Origin: Bacteroidales bacterium
Lineage (GTDB): Bacteria > Bacteroidota > Bacteroidia > Bacteroidales > VadinHA17
Assembly (NCBI GenBank): GCA_016709865.1
Contig: JADJLX010000002.1
Span: forward strand, 372,001 to 436,000
Direction: 5' to 3'
Length of the DNA stretch: 64,000 nt
Positions within the stretch are counted from its first letter, which is position 1, and every line of letters begins with the position of its first letter. The notes under the pieces were generated by a model that saw nothing but the letters and a program-made list of their open reading frames with translations, searched no databases and was not told the DNA's origin. Below are positions 8,406 through 17,703 of this stretch, in pieces. A program made the translations under genes and the position numbers.

Positions 8406-9442
8406 TCAAACCTCTATGCCGCCAATTGCCAACATTAATTCACGATACTCCTCAAGCAATATTCCATAATTGCTTAATGATCTCAGATCGCACTTTTCTG
8501 TAACCTCCGTTCCAACATACATAAGGTGCCCGTCACGGTATTTTGTGTACATAAAGATGTCTTTCCTCAGGTTAAATTTCTCTTTTGCATCACTTGTTTC
8601 CGCATTTGTGTCAATTACAAGAGGAGACAGACTCAGATAGTCATCGAATGATTTAATTGATTTCATGAGCAATACGGAATGACTGTCGGAGAATTTAACC
8701 TCATCGATTTCCTGTCCCTTGAAATCAGAATCTGAACTGTTAAGCAGGTCAATAACATGATGGAACTTAGCTTCATGGATACGTGGTTTAATTACTTTAA
8801 TATCCCTGACAGAAACAAGCCTGTAGTTTGCAAAAAATGCAATACGCTCAAGGATCATTGTCAGCTTTTCCTCATATTCTACGCATCTTTTTTCAATTTC
8901 ACGTTCATCAAGGTTAATCTGATAATGCCCAATTTCGTTCCTTTCCGGTACCCAGAAATCGAGAGCTGCAAAAAACTTCTTATCAAACTGATCATTCATT
9001 TCTGTTAGAAACCATTTCAGGTTTTGTTCAGTATAATTCGATGCGAGAGTCCTGATCAGCCAGCAGAAATTTCCCATTGTAAGAACAGCAAATCTTGAGG
9101 CAAATTCTTTTTTTACCGAATCGGAAAGTGAGACTTTTTTACTAATAATATCATACCATACCTGGCATACCATTACAAAGCTTACAAACTGCATCGATCT
9201 TTCAATAGTCTTGAAGATCTGATCAAGTCTTAGCTTTCCGGGTTGCCTCATAGAACCCGAGAAGAGTCTCCGCAGCTCAACACCTACAGGCCATGGAAAA
9301 TTCTTGATCACCAGATCACCAACTATCCGGTAATCAATCTCTTCATCATCATCTTTGTCAGGCAGATACTTTGAAAGGAAGGTTTATTTTTCACCATTTC
9401 GGCAAATACCTTCATTATCAGATTTTCGTTTATTTCAGCCAT
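8406..9442 (-). CDS. Putative HEPN-like protein paired with the nSTAND NTPase (frameshifted near the start)
   Basis: The reconstructed protein has about 345 residues. The ATG at 9442 begins MAEINENLIMKVFAEMVKN; the frame is lost at the AAA at 9374-9376 and resumes as SKYLPDKDDDEEIDYRIVGD. Adding one base restores a single frame to 8406. A mostly helical middle contains PERNEIGHYQ at about residues 166-175. The RNEIGH part fits the RNxxxH form of the HEPN RNase motif (R168, H173). After it comes an acidic helix and a beta-rich C-terminal part (LVSVRDIKVIKPRIHEAKF, MYTKYRDGHLMYVGTEVTE). No experimental family match can be made by eye. Gene order (this gene, 50 nt, nSTAND) suggests a two-gene operon in which this product is the regulated effector. 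That role is inference; it could also be a non-catalytic adaptor. Confidence 0.65.
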
Positions 9443-9533
9443 CAGCAAGTTCTATTAAACTACAAAACCGCATTGCCGGATTTGAACCTTTACAGGGGTA
9501 ATGACTTATATAACAAGTCTTATAATGCTTTTC

Positions 9534-9701
9534 TTAATTTTTAGGTTCAGGAGCTATATAGAGAACATCCTCCTTCATTTTGACAGTGTTGCTTTTATGA
9601 TTTGAGATTACTATTCCCAAAGTGATCAGAAGGGCAAGTATCAACAGCAACAGGAAAGGTCCGCTTTTGATTAATTCCAGAATAAAATAGTCCTTTTTCA
9701 T
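9534..9701 (-). CDS. Small single-pass membrane protein, 55 aa
   Basis: The ATG at 9701 opens a 55-codon frame ending TAA at 9534. The protein starts MKKDYFILELIKSG. It has one strong transmembrane helix at residues ~15-32 (PFLLLLILALLITLGIVI) and a polar tail ending EDVLYIAPEPKN. A charged N-terminus, clean hydrophobic core and polar C-terminus make it look like a real small protein rather than a chance frame. It lies alone between the HEPN-like gene and the DUF362 gene, both on the same strand. Function unknown. Confidence 0.6.
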   Translation of the reverse strand: MKKDYFILELIKSGPFLLLLILALLITLGIVISNHKSNTVKMKEDVLYIAPEPKN

Positions 9702-9838
9702 GTCCGGAAGAGCCTAAAATTTATACTCCAAAGTACAATAGCTAACCAAAGTTAATAAACTTCCGGAACAAATACATATTTACTTTTCAAAATGTTTTGA
9801 ACCAGATATACTTATGATACATGCTCAACTAAACAGGC

Positions 9839-10891
9839 TTAGGATACCGGTTTCATCCAGACAAGCTGGGCATCAATGTTTTTGGAAAGTTTATAGGTCC
9901 GTATATGTTTCTGTAAAGGTTCTCCGATTATTTCGATCTTACTCAGATCAGCAATTCCAGGTCCTGTCTGTGCACAAAAATTCAGCCAGCCAACCTTGGT
10001 ATAATCGATTCCCATGAGTTCTATTCCTACCCTGTCGGCTGCCAGCCAGTCAGTACTGACCACGCATACCCTGTGATCAACAGGTGTACCACTATTAGGT
10101 CCGTTACCTTCCATCCCCTCAAAGCCGTCAATAATGGCAAGATGAGGATGCAGATGTTTAGACATGGCGTAAAGGTTATAGTTTATGCCGCGGAATCCGC
10201 TTCCATGCACAATAGGCTTATCATTAACCGAACCGGGCTTCCGGGAAGAGTTCCAGGTAAAGCCAATGTCTTTAACAGGTGCACCAAAGACAATGTTTTT
10301 AAGCGACAATGTAGCAACTGCTCTGTCGTGTGTTTTCATTCTGGCTACAGAAACAATATATGAATCAGGATCGAGAAGTACATGTGAGACCCTCACCGGA
10401 TGTGGCCTGAAATCCTTCTCATCAAAAACATGAAGGATATCAATTGCTTCCTGATCAAGATCAACAAGTTTTACCGGGTATTTTGATAAAAGTTTCATGT
10501 AGCCGTAGTTGCTGAAACCATCCAGGGTAGGTCCGTTAGCTGCCGATTCTGCAATAATCACATTATTCACTTTTCCTATTGACTTCAGAAACTCAAGCAC
10601 TCCTTCAAGAGTATCAACATGCGTTGCACATAGGGGGATCTCGATTGAAACATTATTAGGCTTAAGAACAACCCTTTTCTTTCCGATTGCAGCTTTGATT
10701 TCCTTTGAAAAAGGCTGAAGGGCTCTGAATACAAGATCAGCCCTGTTATCTCCTGTTGTAAGGGCAACACGCGATGACATTTGCTGCTGATTAACTAGAG
10801 ATCCAATAGTATCGAAAGGATTAATTGTTGCTACAGCTACTCCTCCATAAAGGGAAGTTTTAAGAAAGTTGCGACGGCTAAAAGTTGTCAT
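9839..10891 (-). CDS. DUF362 family protein with Tat signal
   Basis: 350 residues. The N-terminus TTFSRRNFLKTSLYGG is a twin-arginine signal, so the folded protein is probably exported. The body matches the DUF362 family: VVLKPNNVSIEIPLCATH, VIIAESAANGP, SVARMKTHDRAVATLSLKN and HLAIIDGFEGMEGNGPNSG. The function of DUF362 proteins is not established; some have added ferredoxin domains, but this one has few cysteines and no CxxCxxC motif. A matching -7 element (TACATTTG) lies 36 nt upstream of the ATG. It is monocistronic and divergent from the 10990 lipoprotein gene. Confidence 0.85.
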   Translation of the reverse strand: MTTFSRRNFLKTSLYGGVAVATINPFDTIGSLVNQQQMSSRVALTTGDNRADLVFRALQPFSKEIKAAIGKKRVVLKPNNVSIEIPLCATHVDTLEGVLEFLKSIGKVNNVIIAESAANGPTLDGFSNYGYMKLLSKYPVKLVDLDQEAIDILHVFDEKDFRPHPVRVSHVLLDPDSYIVSVARMKTHDRAVATLSLKNIVFGAPVKDIGFTWNSSRKPGSVNDKPIVHGSGFRGINYNLYAMSKHLHPHLAIIDGFEGMEGNGPNSGTPVDHRVCVVSTDWLAADRVGIELMGIDYTKVGWLNFCAQTGPGIADLSKIEIIGEPLQKHIRTYKLSKNIDAQLVWMKPVS

Positions 10892-10926
10892 AATCAGAAA
10901 GATGTAATTTACAAACTCAATTTCAC

Positions 10927-10934
10927 CAAATGTA
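10927..10934 (-). promoter_or_regulatory. -7 promoter element for the DUF362 gene
   Basis: On the minus strand this reads TACATTTG, an exact TAnnTTTG match, 36 nt upstream of the start at 10891. That is a typical leader length. No strong -33 element was identified. Confidence 0.5.
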
Positions 10935-10989
10935 AAATAAGTAATTCATGATTTAAATATAATTATTAACTTTTACATATTTTATAAAA

Positions 10990-11502
10990 ATGACACATAT
11001 GAAGACTAAATATTATGCTCTGCAAACAGCTTGTTTTATTACCATTATATTTATTATGAGTCTGTCGTGCAATAATTCAGAAAATGGTAAGACTTTTAAT
11101 AAGGAAACTGAAATCAAGACAGTAACTGCTGCAATTCATAATTCGATCGGATGGGCGAAGAATAAAGATTTCAGGCTGCTGTATAGTGTTATAGCCAACG
11201 ACTCAGACTATATTGAAGTTGATCCCGGTGCAGGTGTAATAAGAGGATTTAATGAATTTAAGAAGAATGAAACTTTTTGGGGAAATCCTGAGTTTAAAGC
11301 AATTAAATATGAAATACGTGACCTCACCATTAATCTTTCTGAAAAAGGTGAAGTAGCATGGTTCTACTGTATCCTCGATGATATCAATGAATGGAAAGGA
11401 AAACCCGCATCCTGGATGAATACCCGTTGGACAGGAGTTCTTGAGAAGCGTAAAGACAAATGGATCATGGTCCAGATGCATTTCTCATTTGCTAAGGAGT
11501 AA
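10990..11502 (+). CDS. NTF2/SnoaL-like lipoprotein
   Basis: 170 residues (or 167 if the second ATG at 10999 is used). A lipoprotein signal ends IIFIMSLSCNNS, with Cys as the lipidation site. The mature domain is of the small cone-shaped NTF2/SnoaL (DUF4440-like) type: an N-terminal helix with AAIHNSIGWAKNKD, then DSDYIEVDPGAGVIRGFNEF, and a final strand pair VLEKRKDKWIMVQMHFSFA. Such domains bind small ligands or act as accessory domains; no active-site assignment is possible. It is followed after 27 nt by the MBL-fold hydrolase gene on the same strand, so the two are probably co-expressed. Confidence 0.78.
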   Translation: MTHMKTKYYALQTACFITIIFIMSLSCNNSENGKTFNKETEIKTVTAAIHNSIGWAKNKDFRLLYSVIANDSDYIEVDPGAGVIRGFNEFKKNETFWGNPEFKAIKYEIRDLTINLSEKGEVAWFYCILDDINEWKGKPASWMNTRWTGVLEKRKDKWIMVQMHFSFAKE

Positions 11503-11529
11503 GATTTTGTTTAATAAATGAACTGCTAA

Positions 11530-12420
11530 ATGAATATCAGAAATATCATATTATCAGCTTTAATTATTACTCTCTCCATTGCTGCAGGTAAACCACTTGC
11601 AGCTCAGAATAATAATTCAGGATTTCAGGCTGATCAATTTATCAAAACAAAAAAGATTAATGATAAAACTCTTCTGATACAAATGGGGTATGATGCGGTT
11701 ACTGCCATTTCAACTCAAAAGGGAATTGTTGTTTTCGATGCAGGTATTTCAACCGGACTTACAGAAAAATACCGGAATATTATAGAGAAAGAATTTCAAA
11801 GAAATGATTTTGCATATCTGATAAACACACATGCACATCCCGACCACACGAGTGGAAACAGTGTATTTGCCGGAACGATAATCGTCGGACATAAAAACTG
11901 TCAGTTTGAAATGCAGAAGCAAAATAAAGATCCGGAGAAATTAAAATCGTCATTATTAAAGATTGTAAATGATTATGACCGGGAGCTGAATAATCTTGTA
12001 CCGGGAACAACTGACTGGAATAATGTTCTTTGTCAGAGAGAAAGATATCAGTCTGCTTATAATGACCTGTTAAGGAATAGTATTGTTACCGAACCAAATC
12101 TGACCTTCAGCGATTCTCTGGATCTTGACCTGGGAGATGAAATACTCAGTTTAGTTTATTTCGGAAAGGCACATTCTGAAAGTGATATCATTATTCATAT
12201 TCCGGGCAAAAAAATATTAATGACCGGGGACTTGTTCTCCAAGTATGGCAGGGCGAGTATCCCGGGTGAAAATGTACAATTTGCTCAGGATTGGATGGGT
12301 GCAGTGGATTGGATTGAGAGAAGATGGAGTGAGATTGACATTATAATATCCGGACATGGTGATCTATTATCAAAAGAAGATCTGTTATCATTTGTTAATT
12401 ATGTAAAAAGAAACAGATAA
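11530..12420 (+). CDS. Secreted metallo-beta-lactamase-fold hydrolase
   Basis: 296 residues with a signal peptide (NIILSALIITLSIAAG, cleavage after AAQ). The metal motif THAHPDHTSGN (HxHxDH) is intact near residue 97, and a second ligand motif KKILMTGDLFSK carries the bridging Asp. DIIISGHGDLL near the C-terminus supplies the last His. It is therefore a complete MBL-fold enzyme, probably periplasmic. The substrate cannot be predicted: the family includes beta-lactamases, lactonases and phosphodiesterases. It is downstream of the NTF2-like lipoprotein and convergent with the DUF5916 gene. Confidence 0.85.
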   Translation: MNIRNIILSALIITLSIAAGKPLAAQNNNSGFQADQFIKTKKINDKTLLIQMGYDAVTAISTQKGIVVFDAGISTGLTEKYRNIIEKEFQRNDFAYLINTHAHPDHTSGNSVFAGTIIVGHKNCQFEMQKQNKDPEKLKSSLLKIVNDYDRELNNLVPGTTDWNNVLCQRERYQSAYNDLLRNSIVTEPNLTFSDSLDLDLGDEILSLVYFGKAHSESDIIIHIPGKKILMTGDLFSKYGRASIPGENVQFAQDWMGAVDWIERRWSEIDIIISGHGDLLSKEDLLSFVNYVKRNR

Positions 12421-12427
12421 CGAAGAT

Positions 12428-14666
12428 CTATTTGCTGAAAAGGTACTGCAGCTTCACAAAGTACTGATATCCTGATGTTTTAAACGTATAGTCCTCCTGA
12501 TCATAATTCAGCATATCCTGAGTCATTCCCGCACAAAACATTGTAAAAGCATTGAATTTATAACTTACCAGCGGATATATACTGAATGTTTCACTGAATG
12601 TGTTATACTGAGTTATCTCCCTCAGGAAAAGCTTCTTAGTGAATTGAAACGTCGTAATATTTCGTAAAATATGACCTTTATAGAACTCAATATTCTGCTC
12701 AATATCATTTAGTCTTGCAGTTGTCCAGCTGAAAGATGTTTTCAGCCGCGAAGTCGGCTCCAGTTCCAGAGAGGCTGTAATGTTATAACCTTTACCCAGT
12801 TCCGGAGAGGTGGTTCTGTATATAAATCTTCCTGCCTGACCATTCACAGCAAGTACTAATCCTTTTAAAGGTGCTGATCTCAGATTAAATGTGGATCTTT
12901 TTATACCTGTGAAGAATACACCCCTGAATCGTTCTCTGTTCAGTACCATATAACTGGCATTCAATCGTGTCTGACCTATTGTGGTTAGGGAGAAACCGGG
13001 CTGAATTACAAACTCTTTAAATAAACCATCATAATTGTACATTAGTGAAGTATATTCAAAAATGCTGGCACTTTTTATGATTTTCTTATTTGGGTGAATT
13101 GTATAACTGTGCTGCATATATGTTGTTCTTCCATTAACCTCAGGGAACATTCCGTTATAGGTCTGATAAGTAGGAGAAAAATTATTCTGCACAAGTGAGA
13201 AGGAATAGTTTCTTCCTTCTCTCCTCAGAGCAAGATGCATGCCCGTTCCGAGGTATTTCTCGCCATTGAATCCGGCGTTGTGTCCTGTTGAACCAAATGA
13301 CCGATCAGATTTAAAAAGTAGAGTATCATTAATCTCCTTAGTATCTGACAGAAATAATTCGCCCTGCCAGTACCAGTTTTTCCAGAACTTGAAATTCCAG
13401 TCAAGACCACCAACATAGTTATGTGCGTTTTCGAAATTTTCGGGAGAGCCATAGTGCCCCGACAAAGTTCTCATTGCCAAGATCATATCTGGCTCTACCA
13501 ACACCTACATAAGATCCAGACTCAGATTCAACAGTATTGCTCTGCTCCTCTCCCGGCACAGTTATTCCGGAATTCCGGTCGTATGCACCCAATGCAATAT
13601 ATGACAGCTTACCGGCTTTACCGTTTACTTTTGTTGCGAATGTAGGATTGTTTATAGTTCTGGAATAGTACATCGGAGTTTGTAAAAGATCCATCCCCGA
13701 CATAAAGAAAGGTCGCTTCTCAGGATAATATAGTGCAAATGTGGTATTTACACTTACCTGATCTGCGTCAGATTCTATCTGGCTGAAGTCAGGATTGATT
13801 ACTGCATTGAGAGAGATATTTGGTCCGGGAGAATATTGGATACCGCCACCAAATCTTGCCTTCAATGATCCTCTATCCATTGGAGAGGAAGGTTCGGCAG
13901 GGTTGCTTTTTGTACCTGATTGCTGGATCATAGTGTATGGCATAAGATCCAATGAGAATCCGGGTTTTATACCCTCCAGGCCAGTGAGTATTCCTCCCTG
14001 GGCAAGATAACTGGGGTTATTTCTGTCAATAGGTGTCCATGTCAGAAGATACCTGTTATTCCGTGGTACGCATCTCAGCAGGGAGATAGTCCAGTTCTGT
14101 GTTTCATTTGGAGAGAAGCTGATTGATTTGAGAGGGATGGCCATCTCGGCTGTCCATCCATCACCATTTCTTTCAGCAGCCGATTGCCACACCATGTCAT
14201 AAGAGGGATCCTCACTGCCCATTCCCATTAAAAGCAGATCGCCCTGTATACCATAAGGATTTACAGCAAATTCAAATCCCCTCTGATAATCATTGTAAGT
14301 GTCTATTGTAACAATTACATAATCATCGCTGAATATTTTATCGCGGTCGGTAAGGTGAGCTCTGATATTGCCGGGGATACTGTCATAACACCGGAATCCA
14401 ATATAAATGTTATCCTGATCATAAAGAACCATTGCCACAGTTCTAAGCCTGGCAGGGGTGTTTTCACCAGGCATTGCCTCATAGTTCAACTCAACAGAGA
14501 ATGCTTTGAGCCATGCAGGATCATCGAGCTTACCTGACAAGTTCAGAGGAGTCTCTATCCGCACAGCATTAATTTCAGATTTTGCTTTTTCAGGATCAGA
14601 ACCTGAAACCTGATGCAAAAAACCGGTACCCGTCAGTAACAGTAAAAAGAAAATTATGTGTCGCAT
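12428..14666 (-). CDS. DUF5916 outer-membrane protein with CBM9-like domain (frameshifted)
   Basis: The reconstructed length is about 745 residues. After a signal peptide (IIFFLLLLTGTGFLHQ), an N-terminal CBM9-like beta-sandwich is seen (NLSGKLDDPAWLKAF, then YIGFRCYDSIPGNIRAHLTD). A DUF5916 beta-rich region follows, with QIESDADQVSVNTTFALYYP and EKRPFFMSG, and a strand-rich C-terminus that ends in an aromatic strand (YFVKLQYLFSK), as outer-membrane barrels often do. The frame breaks at the AAA at 13434-13436; removing one base joins LWLSRKF to ENAHNYVGGLDWNF. Both halves are well preserved, so a sequence error is likely. DUF5916 proteins are common Bacteroidota outer-membrane proteins without an assigned function. 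Confidence 0.85.
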
Positions 14667-14863
14667 ATTATTAATAATTAGCCTTTTCTCATTCCTTGAA
14701 ACCCAAATCTCTGGAAAACAGATTACTTAAACCAGATCGATTTAACCAACTGCACCTTTCATTTGACAGATGGTTTTCCATTTATGCTAAGAATATATGA
14801 ATCACTCTAATAATGGTTTGGCGGTAAATCTATATCAGGATGTAATAATTTCATTCACTGTAC

Positions 14864-14880
14864 TGTCTAATAATTAGACA
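14864..14880. promoter_or_regulatory. Palindromic site TGTC-N9-GACA, candidate activator-binding site
   Basis: TGTCTAATAATTAGACA is a perfect 17-nt palindrome around a central A. Its centre is about 63 nt upstream of the -24 element of the sigma-54-like promoter, a normal distance for an NtrC-type enhancer site. A site with the same arms and spacing lies in front of the sigma-54 activator gene at 22358. Confidence 0.6.
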
Positions 14881-14933
14881 TATCTACTTACTTCCTGAAA
14901 GTTATTACACTGATATTAAGACACTTGATAAAA

Positions 14934-14949
14934 TGGCATGTATTTTGGT
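14934..14949 (+). promoter_or_regulatory. Sigma-54-like -24/-12 promoter of the export operon
   Basis: TGGCATG-N4-TTGGT resembles the TGGCACG-N4-TTGCW consensus. The GG doublets are 12 nt apart, as required, with one deviation (GG in place of GC at -12). It lies 57 nt before the tolC-like start codon, with the palindromic site upstream. Confidence 0.55.
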
Positions 14950-14956
14950 TTAAATG

Positions 14957-14998
14957 AATAACGAATTAGGAAATACGAATAAGGAAATAGAAATTCAG
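14957..14998. repeat. AT-rich 7-nt-register array
   Basis: Six contiguous 7-mers of the AATAAGG/AAATACG type fill 42 nt between the sigma-54-like promoter and the start codon at 15006. The array would form most of the 5' leader of the operon mRNA. Confidence 0.7.
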
Positions 14999-15005
14999 AA
15001 AAGTG

Positions 15006-16352
15006 ATGGGAAAATTCAGTTTGATATTTACGTTGATAATTTTCAGTTTTTTTCAGAATACTTCAGCACAGGAGAAAAAGTGGACGCTTGAAGATTGCAT
15101 CAACTATGCTGTTACTAACAATATAGGGCTGCAGAGGCAAAAACTGCAGACTGATATTTCGGAAGTAAATCTTACAAAATCCAGGATGGATGTACTTCCA
15201 TCTCTTAATTTAGGATCTGACGCCAGTGTACAGTTTGGCCGGTCAGTAGACCCGGGGACAAACCTCTATACTTTTAGTCAGAACTTCAGGAACGGTTATG
15301 ATATAGGTTCAAACCTGACACTCTTTAACGGGTTTGCTGTAATGAATACTATTTCAGCCAATAAGTTTATGTATAAAGCCGGACTTGAAACCGAAAAAAT
15401 TGCCCGCAATACACTCATTGTTGACATTATGGGGCAGTACTACATGGTTCTATATACAAAAGGACTCGAAAATGCCTCAAAGATGCAGCTTGAGATATCA
15501 GAAAAACAGCTGTACAGGGTAAAGAAAATGGTTGAAACAGGAAAAGAAGCAGTTTCCAAAGAGTATGAACTTGAGAGCAGGGTTTCAGCAGACAGATTAT
15601 CATATACAGTTGCTCTGAACTCTGCCAGTCAGGCACTGACAACACTTAAGCATATGCTTCAACTGGAACCGGGAACCGCATTTGATATCCTGATGCCAGA
15701 TTTAAATCTTATGCTTATTGCTGATATAAACTACAACACAGATAGTATATATAATATTGCATCTCAGTCTCTTCCGCGTCTGAAGGCAATTGAATATGAA
15801 CTGAAAGCCTCGAAGAAACAGGTTGCGGCAGCGAAAGGAAGACTTGCTCCAAGTCTGACAGCCGGAGGCTCGCTATATACAGGCTACTACACGGCAATCG
15901 GGGACACTTCAGCAGCATCATTTTCAACTCAGCTCGATAACAACTTCGGTCAGGGGGTATATGCTTCTCTCAATATTCCGATCTTCAATAACTATGCAAA
16001 TGCCAGAAATATTAAAATGGCAAAGATTAATCAGAAGGATAAAGAACTCAGACTAGAACTTGAGAAGAACAGCCTGTATACTGAAATTGAAAATGCATGC
16101 CTTAATTATAATCGCGGCAAAGAAGAATTTTCAGCAGCGAATGCAAACTTTGAATACAATAAAAAATCTTTCAGTGCAGTAGAGAAAAAGTTTGAAGCAG
16201 GTCTGGTTGATGTAACAGATTACTCTGCAGCAAAGACCACTCTGTTTTCTGCTGAGACAGAAGCACTCAGAACAAAACTTCAACTACTGATAAGAAGCAT
16301 TACAATTGAGTTTTATTCTACAGGAGAATATGAGAATATTTTAAAGAATTAA
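15006..16352 (+). CDS. TolC-family outer-membrane efflux protein
   Basis: 448 residues from ATG 15006; a GTG one codon earlier is possible. A signal peptide (LIFTLIIFSFFQNTSAQ) is followed by the typical opening WTLEDCINYAVTNNIGLQ. Next come PSLNLGSDASVQFGRSVDPG and two long helical hairpins, with a repeat of the fold after YNIASQSLPRLKAIEYELKA. Length and repeat structure fit a TolC monomer that trimerises into an outer-membrane channel and periplasmic tunnel. It is the first gene of an operon with an adaptor, an ATPase and a permease, so it should be the exit duct of a MacAB-type exporter. The upstream sigma-54-like promoter and palindrome suggest control by the activator at 20950. Confidence 0.92.
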   Translation: MGKFSLIFTLIIFSFFQNTSAQEKKWTLEDCINYAVTNNIGLQRQKLQTDISEVNLTKSRMDVLPSLNLGSDASVQFGRSVDPGTNLYTFSQNFRNGYDIGSNLTLFNGFAVMNTISANKFMYKAGLETEKIARNTLIVDIMGQYYMVLYTKGLENASKMQLEISEKQLYRVKKMVETGKEAVSKEYELESRVSADRLSYTVALNSASQALTTLKHMLQLEPGTAFDILMPDLNLMLIADINYNTDSIYNIASQSLPRLKAIEYELKASKKQVAAAKGRLAPSLTAGGSLYTGYYTAIGDTSAASFSTQLDNNFGQGVYASLNIPIFNNYANARNIKMAKINQKDKELRLELEKNSLYTEIENACLNYNRGKEEFSAANANFEYNKKSFSAVEKKFEAGLVDVTDYSAAKTTLFSAETEALRTKLQLLIRSITIEFYSTGEYENILKN

Positions 16353-16364
16353 CCCCCTTCCTAG

Positions 16365-16384
16365 CCTTCCCCCAGGGGGGAAGG
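16365..16384. repeat. C-rich hairpin between operon genes
   Basis: CCTTCCCCC pairs with GGGGGGAAGG around a short loop. It has no T-tract on the plus strand. Similar C-rich hairpins occur at 37917, 59670 and 63272, so it is probably a dispersed intergenic element that may also tune expression downstream of the tolC-like gene. Confidence 0.6.
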
Positions 16385-16426
16385 AACAAAAAACAGATAA
16401 AATCTAACACATAAAATAAATAAAAA

Positions 16427-17686
16427 ATGGACCGACCAATTGAAAAGAAGAAAGGCTTACAGAAAAAACACATAGGATATATTGCTATTGCCGCAGCGAT
16501 GATAGTACTTATTTATATGGCATTTTTTGCTGACCGCACCTCGACATATAAAGTTGAAAAAGATAAACTTATCATTGAAACGGTAGTTGAGGACCAGTTT
16601 AACGACTATATCACAGTTCCTGGAACTGTTGAGCCAATAACAATAATCTATCTCGATGCCCAGGAAGGCGGACGGGTTGAAGAGAAAGTTGTGGAAGAAG
16701 GCTCAATGGTTAAGAAGGGTGATATAATACTGAAACTTTCCAATCCCGACCTTCACCTGAATATTCTTGACAGCGAAGCGCAGCTTGCTGAAAAAGAGAA
16801 CTTTCTGAGAAATACCCAGATCAACATGGAGCAGCAGCGTCTGCAGATTAAAAGAGAACTGGTGAACCTTAAGTATGAAATAGAGAGGAAAGAACGAAAC
16901 TACCAGCAGAATGTCATTCTAATGAAAGATAATCTTATTTCAAAAGAAGAATTCATTCGCTCGAAGGAAGATGTTGATATGGCCCGTCAGTCAAAAGAGC
17001 TGTTCCTTGAACGTCAGCGTCAGGATTCACTCTTCTACTCTATTAACATTAACTCGATGGTGAATAATCTCGAGAATATGCGCAGAAACCTTCAGCTTGT
17101 AAGGCAGAGAGCCGAAAACCTGAATGTCAGGGCTCCGGTCGATGGACAGCTTGGTCTTCTGACTCCTGAAATAGGTCAGTCGATTCAGAGAGGTGCGAAT
17201 ATGGGACAGATAAATGTTTTAACATCGTATAAAGTTGTTGCACAGATTGATGAACATTATATCGACAGGGTCAGGACACAACTTTCCGCCACACTAGACA
17301 GACAGGGAACAATGTTTAACCTTGAGGTGAAAAGGGTTTATCCTGAGGTAAGGGGAGGAACTTTCGAAATTGACATGATATTCAGAGACTCAATGCCTGA
17401 TAATATAAGGACAGGTCAGACATATTACACAAGTCTACAGCTGGGGCAGCCAAAAGTATCAGTAATGGTTCCAATCGGCGGATTCTTTCAGGAGACAGGC
17501 GGACAATGGATATTCGTACTGGATCCATCAGAAGAGTTTGCAGTTAAGCGAAATATCTCAATCGGCAGGAAGAACCCGAAATATTATGAAGTTCTCCAGG
17601 GTTTGAATCCGGGCGAAAAGGTTATTGTATCCGGCTATGAAACCTTCGGAAAAAATGAAAAACTAATTCTTAAAAAAACTAATTAA
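16427..17686 (+). CDS. HlyD/MacA-like periplasmic adaptor
   Basis: 419 residues. One N-terminal membrane anchor (IGYIAIAAAMIVLIYMAFFA) at ~16-36 is followed by a biotinyl-lipoyl half (EEKVVEEGSMVKKGDIILKL). A long coiled-coil hairpin from ~115 to 230 comes next, then the second lipoyl half (LNVRAPVDGQLGLLTPEIGQ) and beta-barrel/membrane-proximal domains ending YEVLQGLNPGEKVIVSGYE. It links the inner-membrane transporter to the TolC-like channel. Its place between the tolC-like and ATPase genes, 17 nt before the latter, supports a MacA-type role. Confidence 0.9.
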   Translation: MDRPIEKKKGLQKKHIGYIAIAAAMIVLIYMAFFADRTSTYKVEKDKLIIETVVEDQFNDYITVPGTVEPITIIYLDAQEGGRVEEKVVEEGSMVKKGDIILKLSNPDLHLNILDSEAQLAEKENFLRNTQINMEQQRLQIKRELVNLKYEIERKERNYQQNVILMKDNLISKEEFIRSKEDVDMARQSKELFLERQRQDSLFYSININSMVNNLENMRRNLQLVRQRAENLNVRAPVDGQLGLLTPEIGQSIQRGANMGQINVLTSYKVVAQIDEHYIDRVRTQLSATLDRQGTMFNLEVKRVYPEVRGGTFEIDMIFRDSMPDNIRTGQTYYTSLQLGQPKVSVMVPIGGFFQETGGQWIFVLDPSEEFAVKRNISIGRKNPKYYEVLQGLNPGEKVIVSGYETFGKNEKLILKKTN

Positions 17687-17703
17687 TTTTAATAACTAAG
17701 GTC

